From Leptoclinus maculatus (lineage: Eukaryota > Chordata > Actinopteri > Perciformes > Stichaeidae): DNA of 64,000 bases. Below, in pieces: positions 1-10,965 of the stretch; the first letter of the stretch is position 1; every line of letters begins with the position of its first letter. The stretch lies in assembly GCA_032191485.1 (NCBI GenBank), contig JAVDOI010000012.1, positions 21,646,985-21,710,984 of the forward strand. The letters run 5' to 3'. The translations under genes were made by a program, and so were the position numbers. The notes under the pieces are model-generated. The model had not been told where the DNA came from. It made no database searches and saw nothing but the letters and a program-made list of their open reading frames with translations.

Positions 1-938
1 AGCAACCTTCTCCCAAATGTCTTGTATTTTCTATTATTTTCTGTTAAAAGAAGAAATAAGAGAAGTCAACTCCAGATGCATCAAACACTCTTAACCAAAC
101 CAGCTCTCACCGTTCTCAATGATGAATCTTACTTTATCATACATTGAAGGCGTATGGCCGATTGTTTATTATTAGCATAGTTAACATCCCTTAAACACTA
201 TATAAGGGCGGGAGGTGTGCCGTGTGCAAATACTCTAGCACATGGCCAACAATTACAGCGATACGTTTAGCAGTATTGTTAAACGTATCTAAATTTGATT
301 ATATGATATTTATGCGTTTTTTATCTTAAACTTGTTTCCTTGTGTTAGACAAACAATTAGTGGACTGTGATAACACAATCTTGTTTTACTATTTTGGTGA
401 GAGTGCTCTTGACCACTAAAATGTTATCTTACTTAAGAGAAGAGCAAAGACAAGAGAGCATTGGTGAATCCCAGAAAGCAAATCGATACTCACAAAATAA
501 GAACAAATCATGGATACAAACAAAAATAAGAGGAAGTTTGTACTTCTATCACTTCCTGCATGAGGCCCAATGACTAACCTCTGTAGCTTAACAAGGCAGG
601 CAGCATTAAAGTGTTTCTGACTGTGTAATTTAGTGTTACTTTGGCAGTGTTGTGGTTCTAAAGCCAGCTGTTGAGCCTACTAGAGGGGGAAGAATGCCAG
701 TATGAAACAAAACATGATTTTATTTCTATAATGGAATTTAAGAGGATCTCCTAAAATAACAATGTCATAATAATGTGAGTAATGTGAGTAATAGTGTGAG
801 TTTTCATATTTTACGAATGTTTCTCTCTCTCTGTTCATGTGGTTATTTATTTCATAGTGTCTTATTTATTGGTTTAATGTTGAATACTTTGGGACTCCAT
901 AACTGAAGAGGTTGCAATATGGCCTCTCTCTTCTTTAG
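1..938. other. myt1 intron (upstream part)
   Basis: No coding exon was recognised here. The segment lies 5' of the first myt1 exon in the window and ends in a pyrimidine-rich acceptor (ttctttag) at 931-938. Short open frames such as 367-573 lack recognisable protein similarity and codon structure. Earlier myt1 exons, including the N-terminal fingers, should lie upstream of the window. Confidence 0.7.
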
Positions 939-1193
939 GAATTGGCCATCGAGGTGGACGAGAACGGCACCCTGGACCTGAGTATGAAGAAGCCCATCAA
1001 ACGAGAGGGCAGCCTGTCCGGCACCAGCCCCGGGGTTAGGTCCCCAGACCCCTCCTCTTCCTCTTCCTCACTCCATCACGGTGGAAGCAGCGGGATGACA
1101 TCGCCAAACCTACACACCTACAAGCAGGAGGAGTGGGAGGGCCCCCTGGATTACACCAAACCCAACCGCCAAAGGGAGGAGGAAATGGACGAG
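939..1193 (+). CDS. myt1: myt1 exon: DENGTLDLSM region
   Basis: The acceptor ends at 938 and the donor gtcagt starts at 1194. The exon is phase 0 at both ends. It encodes the family-conserved EVDENGTLDLSMKK stretch, then a Ser/Pro-rich low-complexity linker and a LDYTK motif. There is no zinc finger; this is the region between the middle and C-terminal finger clusters. Confidence 0.88.
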
Positions 1194-4100
1194 GTCAGTA
1201 CAATCAGACTGAGCTAAAGTACAAGCTCCAAACACGCAGCGTTTTCCTGTGATAGCAGTCGCAGAGGAAGTATTGCAACACAAATAACAACAGACAAAAT
1301 CCCCCTAAGCTTTTTGACTAAGAAACTCGTCCTTGTTTACATCACTTTGTCTTTCTCTAATCCCTTTGCCTTTTTTCCTTTTCCTCCTTCTATTATTCAT
1401 TTATTTTCAGGGAAATCACAGAGTTACAGTACAGTTAAAACATAGCACTGTGTAACAGAGGTGGTGTGTCAGGTGCATTGCACCATCCTGACTTTGGCAT
1501 ATGCAAATGTGTACTCCTTTGAACTTTTTCAAAAGAAATAATAAAGGGCTTTGAGTGTAAATGTTTTATGAGGACACTGCATTTGGAAACGTCATTTGTC
1601 TACAAAAAGTAGAAAAGGGTTAGGAGACTTGTGTGCACATGGTGGTTTGCATAGTTTCTTTGCTTGTATACAAATGTGTAAAGAAAGCCAACACTCAAAT
1701 GGTCTTAAAAAGTTAATACAATCCACACAACAACACATAAGTACAATTTAAATAATAAAAGGGTCACTGAGGAATTACAAGCGTGTATGTGCTCATCTTT
1801 TTGGACTTTCTTCAGATGGAGCACACCGGCCAGTCGTTTGTGTCGTCTGACGCGGAGGACTGTGACATGATGCACGACTGTCTGGAGGAGAGGAAGTACC
1901 CAGGAGAGGTCACGACTCCGAGCTTCAAGGTCAAATTCCAGCCCAAGGATAGCAAGAAAGAACTGCTCTCGTAAGTCTTACTCTTTTAGGCTACTGTGCT
2001 TTGAGCTAAATGCTAATGTGTGAACTATAACACTGTTACAAGCCCCCTTAAGAACAATTGCTGCAATTTTCTTCTAAAACATATATATATTGAATATCAA
2101 TATAATACGTACACAAGAAGTATGCTCAAGTAAACACATTAATAGTTAAATATAACTAAAAATTATTGTTAAGGGGATCATTTTCTTCTTACAAACTTGA
2201 TATCCATGCATAACATTAGCTTAGAAATTACAAGTTTTGACGTTGCTCTTACTTTAACTGCACCATAAATGTTACATAACACACACCATCATCACAGATG
2301 CTCACAGAAGAATTCAAGCTAGTTAGCCAGTGCTACCTCATGCTAATATTGCTAGCTAAAACATAATTATCGTAACATAAAGTTAGCTGGTCAGACAATA
2401 TTACATTTCTACCGTCGGTTAGTTTTTATGTTATTCTGTTAGATGATGGGGTTCATATTTTCTCAGATATCTAACATTAGCATTGATGCCCCCTATTCTT
2501 ACACTTTCACATATTACAAAAAAGGATTTTGTTGCTTTTTGTTCAAACTAATGGATCACCCTCAATATGATTCTCATATTATCAGTTAACAAAACTTTTC
2601 TATGTGTATCATAAAAAAGAGAGGTTTGTTTTGTACTGTCACAATATTACATCAAATGACTTACTCCTCCCACCAGTAAAATGATTTTGACGATATTCAA
2701 AGATTAGCAAGGCCTCAACCATCGAAGGAAAGAGCTGAAATACAAAATTGGTGCTATCTAGTCGTCAGCAGGGGAATAATCAAAACCACAAACGCCAAGC
2801 GATCATCAAAGTCAGTTGAATTCATCCTCTGGGGACCATGAATCTCTCCACACTGTTTCATGACAATCCATCTAGTAGTCCAAAGTGGTGGGCCGATCGA
2901 CATTTCCATCCATTCAGCCACACTGCTAGTGTGTCTAAAAACCCTCTGTCCTTTCTAACAGCTCTCTCTCTCTCTATGTATCTCGCCCTCTCCAGGTGCC
3001 CTACACCTGGTTGTGACGGCAGTGGTCACATCACTGGAAACTATGCGTCCCATCGCAGGTATGCACCATTGCTGACTCTGTGGGTGAAACAGTATGCTAG
3101 TGCTCTCTATATGAAGTCTTCTATGAAATGTGAGCTCTGCTGAGACTCTTCTGCCACCCACTCAGCACCTGAGCCCAAAGCGGGCGCACCACGACTAATT
3201 CAAATATTTTATTTGATATCGACATGCCAGAGGCAATAATGTAGCGTGAGCCCGGCAAGCAAAGACGGTCATTGACTTTGATATGCATCAGTAATTTACT
3301 TCTTGCCGTCTGTCCTCTTCCTCCTAAATGACCTTGGTATGCCTTGCATTCTTGATTTCTCTTCGCTCACTTCTTTCTCCTCTCTCCTTTCAATCCCCTC
3401 ACACTCGCTTTCCTCGTCCCCCTTCTTTTCGTCCTTCTCTCCTCCTGCCTGTCCTTCACTCTTTCTCCTTCCTCTCAGTCTGTCTGGGTGTCCTCTCGCT
3501 GATAAGAGCCTTCGGTCCCTCATGGCGGCCCACACCCCTGAACTCAAGTATGTCTGCTCTACACCTCCACTGCCTTTTCACTGCCACTTCAATTCACTGC
3601 TACAGACGCCATCCAACGCCACAATGCTTCATTCTGCTGACGTTAACTCATCTTTGTTGCCTGCTGCTGCTGCTGCTGCTGCCTCTGCTGCTGCTGCTGC
3701 ATCTGTCATGGCACTTTTTTTTCTGTCTGTGACTATGCTTTCTTTCACTTCAAATCAGTTCATGTAAATGGGAAATTAATCAGTAATTCTGTAGCATACA
3801 TAGCTCTTTACTAGAGAATAGGCTTTTCACAGCCCACTATACATACAAGAAGTGTTTAAATGGCAAAGAAACGTAAAAGAGTGAATTTAAAACAGACATT
3901 ACTCACAAGAGCGAATAAAGCGAAAAAAGCAAAAATTAATAAGCAAAACATTCCTCTCATCTGCATAATCCCATTTCCACTCTCAATCATCTACAGTGTT
4001 GTTTGTTGTTCTGCTAACCTTGAATTAAATGTTAAACCTCACTCTGCCCTCTCCTAGATGCCCCACTCCAGGATGTGACGGCTCAGGTCACATCACAGGA

Positions 4101-7100
4101 AACTACACCTCCCACAGAAGGTAACAACCAAAATACACAAATACACACACAAAAACGCATACACACACATGGACACACACACAGTCAGCCAGAGAGGCCT
4201 AGTGACAGTTCATGGTAGAATTAGACAGGGATCAAGTACTCACACATTTCCACACCTATCCATTATCCTATTTCCGGCCATATTGGGCGTTTTTGAGTTG
4301 ATTTGGTTTGTGATTTGGTTGAACAACCTGTAAAATTATTCTTCCTTATAATGTGCTCTCCCTTTAACAAGCAATCACTTCACCAGACCTTTTTTCAACC
4401 CTATGTTATCAACTCCATACTTTCTGTTTTCAGTATCTCTGGGTGCCCGCGTGCCAAGAAAAGTGGAATTAAAACTCCTACCAAGGACAACCAGGAGGAC
4501 TCCGAGCTTTTAAAGTTCGTACCGCTCAGAAAGCCATAATGTCTGCTTTTAGCGAGACTGACGGTAAAAGTAAAATGCAATAAAAAAGGAAAAGACAGAG
4601 AGAGAGGAAAGTCACTGTGAATCATATGCAGAGGTAGTGACCTGCCCACAAAATTGAATCAGGCCCTTACTGATGGGAAAATACACTTACTGCAGATACT
4701 GACTCTGAATGTAGTTCATGCTAGAGTATCGTAGAGGAGATTGTCAATACATAAGAAATACATCGGCTTCATATTGCATTTGCACACAAAACAGTTAATG
4801 TTGATAACAGCATGTGCTGAACCTTAATAGCTCTTGCATCAATGCTATTATTCAATGTTTAAACCCAGATGTAAGAAAACAAATTTGGCCCAGTAGAGAA
4901 AGTATATAACGTAAATCTTTATTGCAATATTCTCAACTTTCTCTACAGTTTATATGATTGGATTCTTCTTATCTAACCTTTGTGCCTTCTCACTCTCTTT
5001 CTTTTTTTCTTTCCTTGCTTCATCACTTCTTCTCCCTCTCCTCGTTTTTGTTTTGTTTTCTTGTTTCCCTCCTGTCCTCTGCTCCCTGCAGATGCCCGGT
5101 GCCTGGCTGCGACAGTTTAGGTCACATCAGTGGGAAGTACGCCACGCACCGTAGCGCCTACGGCTGTCCGCTGGCGGCCCGCAGACAGAAGGAGGGTCTC
5201 CTGAACGGCACCCCCTTCAACTGGAAGGCCTTCAAGACAGAGGGGCCTACTTGTCCATCCCCAGGTTGTGACGGCTCCGGACACGCTAACGGAAGCTTCC
5301 TCACACACCGCAGGTAAGCTTTTAACCAACTATAATGCCTGCTTTTTGGTTTCCACATGAGATGACCATAGAGTGAATTCAGACCGGGTTTGATGCTAAT
5401 ATAGTTTTAAACACAATATTTAAAGTTGTTGTTGCCAAGAGTAAGATGAGAATATGGATACCTCTCTCATGTCTTTAAGTATGGCTTCGCTTAAAGGCGA
5501 TTCAGTATTCCAGCACCTTGAAAGCTCACTAAGTTTCTCGTTAACATCTTACTCACTGAGCTGAGGTCTTGGCTAGCTGATTTCCGTCTTTATGCTAAGC
5601 TAAGCTAACCGCCTGCTGGTTCTAACTTCAACGTTAATCAGAATCAGAATCAGAACCGTTTATTGTCATGGTATGTTGAACATACAAGACATTTGACATG
5701 ACGGGTGGTGCATAATATTTAACAATCAACAACAATCAACACAGTGCAAAGTAGAAACATATTAAAATGTACAGAAAGATATAAAATAAAGTAAAATATA
5801 AAATAAAGTGAAATATAAAATAAAGTGCACAAACGAACAGATAACAGGACTATAAACAAGTGAGATGTAAGTGTAGTATCTACGAATATAAGAGCGCTAA
5901 GTATTTTTCACAAAATATTTAACTATTTCTTTAAGTCACTAAAAAACAACGTTCTTATAGCTTCCTGTTTCCTTTATTTGTCACATTCCTGGTTGAATGC
6001 TGGGTTTGAACATATATTTATCTTACTTACAACCTGATGGCTTCCCATTTTACCACAAGGGACAAATGAAGCGTATTATTCAGACCATTAGGGGAAAAGC
6101 AAGAAATATATTGAAGGATATTATGTGTAATTTCAGTCCACAGCTCCTCTACTAACATTAAGGGGTCTCTGCCTCTCTTTGCTGCTACCAACACAACCAC
6201 TACACTTTAAGAATGGGTGATGATGTCCCTGTCATGCAAATTAGTGTATGATGTCATCTGATGACTTTTACCAACTTTTGGAGCTAGTGCTAGCTACTTT
6301 TATTGGAAAAGAGTTGGTAACACTGCATTTTGTTTTCCACAGTTATGTCAGTTGTTCCACCGCCCACCATTTCCTCTACTGAGGATAATGACTGCAAAGA
6401 ACTTATACTCATACTCTTTGGGAACGGGGAATAGCTACCTATTCTCCTCCTGTTTTGGTAGTGCCGTAAATGGATCATTGGTTTTCTGGTACCTGGTGGC
6501 AGACAGAGCTGCTTAGTGGAAGCGAGGCTTATGGGGAACCAATTTAAACACTGTCATTATTCAATAACAGTGGTGGGCCGTCATGGCCAGCTAAGCCTTC
6601 TCTGCTGGCCTAAACAGAATCACAAAGTTATAGCTATTTTATAATTTAATAATTTTTCACAAATTCACTACATGTATTATAATTTTTTTTCCCATTAGCT
6701 TATTTTCTCATTGCACAGCTCCTGTCTTCCTCTGTTGCTCTGCTTCCAGCCTGCAGTGCTGCTTCCAGCACAGCTTGCTTTAAGGAGAGCTTTTATCCAA
6801 TCAGATTCAGCCCCTATGTCTCTATGTAAGGAGAGAGGCCCGAGGTCCTCTAGGTAGACTTTGCAGATTAAAGTGAATGGGGACGATATTGTTGATTGTC
6901 ATAGTCTTCAACCAATCAGATCTTTAGTTTGACATGTTGGGCGTATTCTTTGACGTGCCACTGCTACCCAGGTAGCCTGCTAAGTACGTCTGCATTAACG
7001 TGCGCCGTGATTGGTCAGTGGGCCAGTGTGACTTTTGTCAAACAGAAAGCTAGCTAGCAGATCTTAGTATTTAGTAAGAGTTCATGTTGAAACATATGTA

Positions 7101-10100
7101 AGATAAGTTATGCCATTTTTTGCGTTTTGTTTGGTGTAGATTCTTTTTTCTTTTTACCTAGCTTTGTTTTTTTAACACTCAATGGCTGAAGGAGGAGGAT
7201 AAATGGATTTAGGAGTTACTGACTTTGTTAACAAATGGAGGATGGGCTTTGTCTTTAAGTGAAGGCAGCTTTGGTAAGTTAACTGCTTTTGCGTTTTTTA
7301 CATCTGCGTTTCTACTGTGTTCATTTGTCTATCGTGTCGTTTTTATGAATAATATGAATGGCTCGTGCTCTAGCGCTGCAGCGTTGCTGGATTGATTTGT
7401 TTTTTGTTATTGTTCCGGGTTCAAAAGGTCACACAGCCCGTTGTCTGTTACGTGAGCGCAGTCCACCGAAAACATTATATTTCCCACAATTTAAGCTTCT
7501 GCATTTTCCAAATGCACTAGTATTATTCAAACGTATTGTTCGGTTCGTAAGCCTCGTACCGAACGGTTTAATACGAATACGTGTATTGTTACACCCCTAG
7601 AAACAAATAACCATAGCTTGCGCGTCATAATGAGATTATTAGGAGCTGGCTCAAGTGTAGTAGGACAGCTCAGAAGGCCCAGGTATAAAATGCACAGCCC
7701 GCCTCTGTTCAATAACCATTACATTACTTCATAATGAAAAGTTAAAGCAAAAACAACATGTTTCATTTCATTATGACATTATCGAAAACATTGGCCACTG
7801 GGAGCTACAGTGTCCTATGTGTTTAGATGTGATGTGATATGTGATAGCTCAGGCCACAGTGATTCACAGTGACCCCCCCCCCGTGTGTCACTTGTCCCCA
7901 GCCTCTCAGGGTGCCCCAGAGCCTTGTTCGCTAAGAAGAAGGCTAAGTTCCCCACAGAGGACTACCTGAGCACCAAGTTCAGAGCCAGTGATGGTAAGTT
8001 GTGGTGAAAAAATAAATCTATGAACGATTTGTATGTGTATATCTGTGTGTGTAAAAGCAATCCCCTTGTTTTCTAGAGCTCTTGACTTAACAGTGAATGC
8101 AGGTGTTTTGACAAAAAACTAAAAAATTATGTCAATAGTAAAAGTAGAAATGTGTCTTACATGTGACCAGTCCATACTGGAACAAATCTTTTAGTTACAG
8201 AGGAGAATGTTCATTCAGCTATGGAGTCTAGTCCAGGCTCATGGAGGGTTAGGAAACTCACAATATAATTTTAACTAAAGTGATACACTCTTTATCTCAA
8301 AATTATGGAAGCCCATTTCCACCACTGTGATGAACAAATAAAGATCCTGTAAGTCATTATAATGACAAACTTTCTCAAAATAATGGCTTACTATCTCATA
8401 ATTATGACTTTCTCATTATAATGACTTACAGGATCTTTATTTTTTCATCACACTGGCGAGAATTTGGTTTTCCATACAACAATAGCAAAGATGGATCTAA
8501 AAAGGAAAATGCAGAGGGCAACAGAAACCTATACAGACCAGACTCTATTCTTTTCTATTCTAATGTATCTGGCTTCTCTTTTAGTTTTGGACAACGATGA
8601 GGACATCAAGCAGCTCAACAAAGAGATCAACGACCTCAATGAATCTAACAATGAAATGGAGGCTGACATGGTCAACCTGCAAACTCAGGTGTGTGTTTTT
8701 TGTTTTTTTTCAATTTAACCTGTTTCACTGAACATGGGATGAGTTCTTACTGGACATAAGTGCTCATGTGTTTAGCAAAATGTAGAGTCATATTTGAGAC
8801 TTAAAGGGATAGTTTGGATGTTTAGAAGTCTTTAAAGCCACACGACTCATTGACAAAAACAGTCATTTTACTTTACATAACACAGGAGTTGCTGGTCTAC
8901 CACTGTGTGACTTTGGTGAATCTTAACTAACCCATTAAAACACCAAAGTCACACAATAACGCAGAGAAAGAAACTAACTGATCATGGCAGCGGTAGACCA
9001 GCAACTCCTGCGTTATGCGAGGTAAAATGAAAGGAGTCTGATGGCTTTGAAGAGAGCATAGACGGATACAACAGCTTCAGTTCCCCATCAGAAAGGCTGT
9101 CTGACAGTAAGGTATAGCAGTGAAAATATTCTATAACGTACACTTAAACTGATACAGATTATTTTAGGTGTCTAAAATACGTTTAGCTGCTGCCCCCGTT
9201 TACAGCAGTACATTGTTTCCTTGCTGGTTCTCATGTCTGTTTAAAACTCCATCTCCTGTAGTAACACACTGACTATGGAAAAGAATCTCATACAACCACA
9301 CTTCAAAACATCACAACTATCCCTTTAAACTACTTAATTCACTTGAGCCTGTTAACCTTAACATTGGTTTTGTTCCTGAAAGATCACAGATAGAAAAGTT
9401 ATTCAGTCCAGTGATGAAGCCTTTGAAAGAAGAAATAACAACATATCTCTCACTGATTCATAAGCAATAGAACGCAGCCTTGCTTGATTTCATGAACTCA
9501 AGGTTTTTGGTGCTACAACCTTACTTGATCTGGTATGAACAGTAGCTCATGTTGGCTAATGTTGGCAAACGTAAGGTAACATTATTTACTCATTTGTGCT
9601 ACTGTTAAACTGAAACTTTAGCATTTACCATTATCTTGTAATCATCACTTATGGCAAGAGTGGCTGTTATTTGTTGTTTACATGCTTTAATGTTCAAAAA
9701 ACACATCATTTGTCTGAATAGACCTGTTTTCAGCCTCTGTCTGAAACGCTCCGTTTACCAAAAAAGCCCAGTCTGCTCTGGTTGGCTTGTGAGAAAACTA
9801 TGGGGCACCTTTACAAAGGTAGTTCTTAAGTCGTGGGCAGTAAATTCTAATGAGCCTCCATGTGACAGAAGAAGGGGAACCCCATCTGAATGGCTGGTTG
9901 AATCACATGTTTTCTGATCCAGACAGCCCAAAACTCTGACAGGTTTGTCTTATTTCACAGTTTGTGGCTATGTAGACACTCCATATGTATGTGCATAAGC
10001 ACTGAAACAATGACTTTTCAGGATATGTCCCCTTTAAAGGACAAGGCAGGTGACATATTCTAATGTATATTTTGCAGAATCAGCTGCGACTGCATCCTCA

Positions 10101-10965
10101 ATAGGATTTTAAATAATCATATCCTAGTCTGCCCAGAATATTTAAATCTGTAAAAACGTCTCACAGATATATCGTTTAATTTTTAAAACATTGATTTCCT
10201 TATATGGCTGGGACTATTTCCAGCGGCGGATTAATCCACATTTGATACTCTAGTGAGTATTTCAAGCTGCAAGACAGTGTCTTGAGTCAAAATAAACCAG
10301 AGTGGGACATGAGAGTCAGTGCAACAATGGAGCTCTATGACACAAAGGAAGAAGATATATCAGGCCTTGATACACACACAAATGATCAGTTATTGTTGGT
10401 TTGGGGCTTACTCTTTCAATTTCTTCAGATACTACTTATCTAGTTAATAGACAAATCAACGTATGCCTAAAGTGGTACCAATGTAGAACTCCTGCTGCTG
10501 TGTGTTGCAGATCTCCTCCATGGAGATGAACCTGAAGAGCATTGAGCACGAGAACAAGATGATTGAGGAGCAGAACGAGGCTTTGTTCATGGAGCTATCC
10601 GGCCTCAGCCGCGCCCTGATCCGCAGCCTGGCTAATATCAGCCTGCCACACATGGTGAGTTGTTGTCCGCACACGCACACACACTGGGCTGGACCCCTCA
10701 CACACTCCTCTTCGATTGATTGAATGTATAAGTTTGGAGTTGAACCTCGTGCGGTGACCGGCACACAGCCGTTGGTTTCCCTGCTCTTCTCAGTTGCAAT
10801 TGGTTGTTGTTTGTACCACAGCAGGAGCCAATCACCGAGCAGAACTTCGACAGCTATGTGAGCACCCTGACCCACATGTACACCAACAAGGACTGCTTCC
10901 AGAGCCCAGAGAACAAAGCTCTGCTGGAGAGCATCAACAAAGCTGTGAAAGGCATCAAAGTCTGA
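939..10965 (+). CDS. myt1: Myelin transcription factor 1 family protein, C-terminal half (11 coding exons)
   Basis: This is the 3' part of a MYT1-family zinc-finger transcription factor, a nuclear DNA-binding protein that represses or activates genes during neural and neuroendocrine differentiation. Exons are 939-1193, 1816-1970, 2996-3058, 3479-3547, 4058-4120, 4434-4514, 5092-5313, 7902-7993, 8585-8688, 10511-10654 and 10822-10965. They total 1392 nt, an exact multiple of three (463 residues plus stop), and every junction has a GT donor and AG acceptor with matching phase. Four CCHHC fingers are seen, each starting CPxPGCD. They are followed by a leucine/glutamate-rich coiled coil (exons 9-10) and the conserved C-terminus ending in GIKV. 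This matches fingers 4-7 and the tail of MYT1, as known for the family. The N-terminal part is outside the window. The paralogues MYT1L and ST18 share the architecture; the adjacent pcmtd2 favours myt1. Which teleost ohnologue (a or b) it is cannot be decided. Confidence 0.93.
1816..1970 (+). CDS. myt1: myt1 exon: acidic linker before C-terminal fingers
   Basis: The acceptor is ttcttcag and the donor is gtaagt at 1971. The 155-nt exon starts in phase 0 and ends two bases into a codon that the next exon completes as Ser. It encodes an acidic stretch (SSDAEDCDMMHDCLEE) and ends KKELLS just before the first finger of the C-terminal cluster. Confidence 0.87.
2996..3058 (+). CDS. myt1: myt1 exon: CCHHC finger (first of four in window)
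   Basis: This 63-nt exon between tctccag and gtatgc encodes CPTPGCDGSGHITGNYASHR. It supplies the two Cys and two His of a CCHHC finger; the final Cys (SGC) comes from the next exon, so the finger is split by an intron. Confidence 0.92.
3479..3547 (+). CDS. myt1: myt1 exon: last Cys of finger and linker
   Basis: This 69-nt exon lies between cctctcag and gtatgt. It encodes SLSGCPLADKSLRSLMAAH and the start of TPELK. The Cys of SGCP closes the preceding finger. The overlapping longer open frames on both strands here are shadows in a pyrimidine-rich intron. Confidence 0.9.
4058..4120 (+). CDS. myt1: myt1 exon: second CCHHC finger in window
   Basis: This 63-nt exon lies between ctcctag and gtaaca. 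It encodes CPTPGCDGSGHITGNYTSHR, nearly identical to the finger at 2996-3058, as expected for the tandemly related C-terminal fingers of this family. Confidence 0.92.
4434..4514 (+). CDS. myt1: myt1 exon: finger closure and linker
   Basis: This 81-nt exon lies between ttttcag and gttcgt (a weak donor). It encodes SISGCPRAKKSGIKTPTKD followed by NQEDSELLK. It closes the second finger and provides the basic/acidic linker to the third. Confidence 0.88.
5092..5313 (+). CDS. myt1: myt1 exon: third and fourth CCHHC fingers in window
   Basis: This 222-nt exon lies between ccctgcag and gtaagc. It encodes CPVPGCDSLGHISGKYATHR with its closing GCPL, a linker (AARRQKEGLLNG...NWKAFKTEG), and then CPSPGCDGSGHANGSFLTHR, which is completed by the next exon. 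Confidence 0.93.
5635..5840. repeat. Interspersed repeat with AATCAG tandem end
   Basis: Repeated AATCAG units are followed by a 'tttattgtcatggtatg' stretch, then A/T-rich short repeats (aaaataaagt). This resembles the degenerate tail of a fish non-LTR retroposon. It lies in a myt1 intron. The family is not certain. Confidence 0.4.
6568..6963. mobile_element. Degenerate hAT-type MITE in myt1 intron
   Basis: The left end cagtggtgggccgtca and the right end tgacgtgccactg form an imperfect inverted pair typical of fish hAT MITEs. The flanking octamers do not match, so the insertion boundaries or the element itself are eroded. No open reading frame was seen. Confidence 0.4.
7902..7993 (+). CDS. 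myt1: myt1 exon: closure of last finger
   Basis: This 92-nt exon follows tccccag and ends at gtaagt. It encodes LSGCPRALFAKKKAKFPTED, then YLSTKFRASD. It closes the last finger and leads into the coiled coil. It was identified by phase and family similarity. Confidence 0.88.
8304..8476. mobile_element. Palindromic TA-flanked MITE
   Basis: Near-perfect 44-bp arms at 8322-8365 and 8413-8456 (two mismatches) are separated by 47 bp. Outer ends TATGGAA/TTCCATA extend the inverted symmetry to 173 bp. TA at both ends suggests a Tc1/mariner-type non-autonomous element. It sits about 110 bp upstream of the myt1 exon at 8585. Confidence 0.7.
8585..8688 (+). CDS. myt1: myt1 exon: coiled coil, first part
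   Basis: The exon is preceded by ttttag and followed by gtgtgt. It encodes VLDNDEDIKQLNKEINDLNE, then SNNEMEADMVNLQTQ. The heptad-like Leu/Ile spacing marks the start of the C-terminal coiled coil of the MYT1 family. Confidence 0.9.
8801..9328. mobile_element. TTAA-flanked MITE in myt1 intron
   Basis: The element starts TTAAAGGGATAGTTTGGATG and ends in the reverse complement ACTATCCCTTTAA, with TTAA at both ends, as in piggyBac or Kolobok-type MITEs. Internally there is a second inverted pair (ggagttgctggtctac at about 8885 and gtagaccagcaactcc at about 8994). There is no coding capacity. Confidence 0.7.
9329..10510. other. myt1 intron
   Basis: Intronic sequence up to the acceptor tgttgcag at 10510. 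No exon or complete element was recognised; the open frame at 9651-9917 has no recognisable similarity. Confidence 0.6.
10511..10654 (+). CDS. myt1: myt1 exon: coiled coil, second part
   Basis: This 144-nt exon lies between tgttgcag and gtgagt, phase 0 at both ends. It encodes ISSMEMNLKSIEHENKMIEE, then QNEALFMELSGLSRALIRSLANISLPHM, a family-diagnostic segment. Confidence 0.93.
10822..10965 (+). CDS. myt1: myt1 terminal coding exon
   Basis: The exon starts after ttgtaccacag and ends at TGA (10963-10965). It encodes QEPITEQNFDSYVSTLTHMY and ends AVKGIKV. The acceptor is a NAGNAG (cagcag, 10819-10824), so the first Gln could be included or skipped without changing frame. Confidence 0.92.
   Translation, partial: QEPITEQNFDSYVSTLTHMYTNKDCFQSPENKALLESINKAVKGIKV

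Noticed and set aside
590..640. Phrase gtagcttaacaagg resembling a mitochondrial tRNA start
   Set aside because: The rest cannot be folded by eye into a cloverleaf and the match is too short.
3303..3767. Plus-strand frames rich in Ser, Leu and Ala
   Set aside because: They arise from a pyrimidine-rich intron and a CTG repeat around the true 69-bp myt1 exon at 3479-3547.
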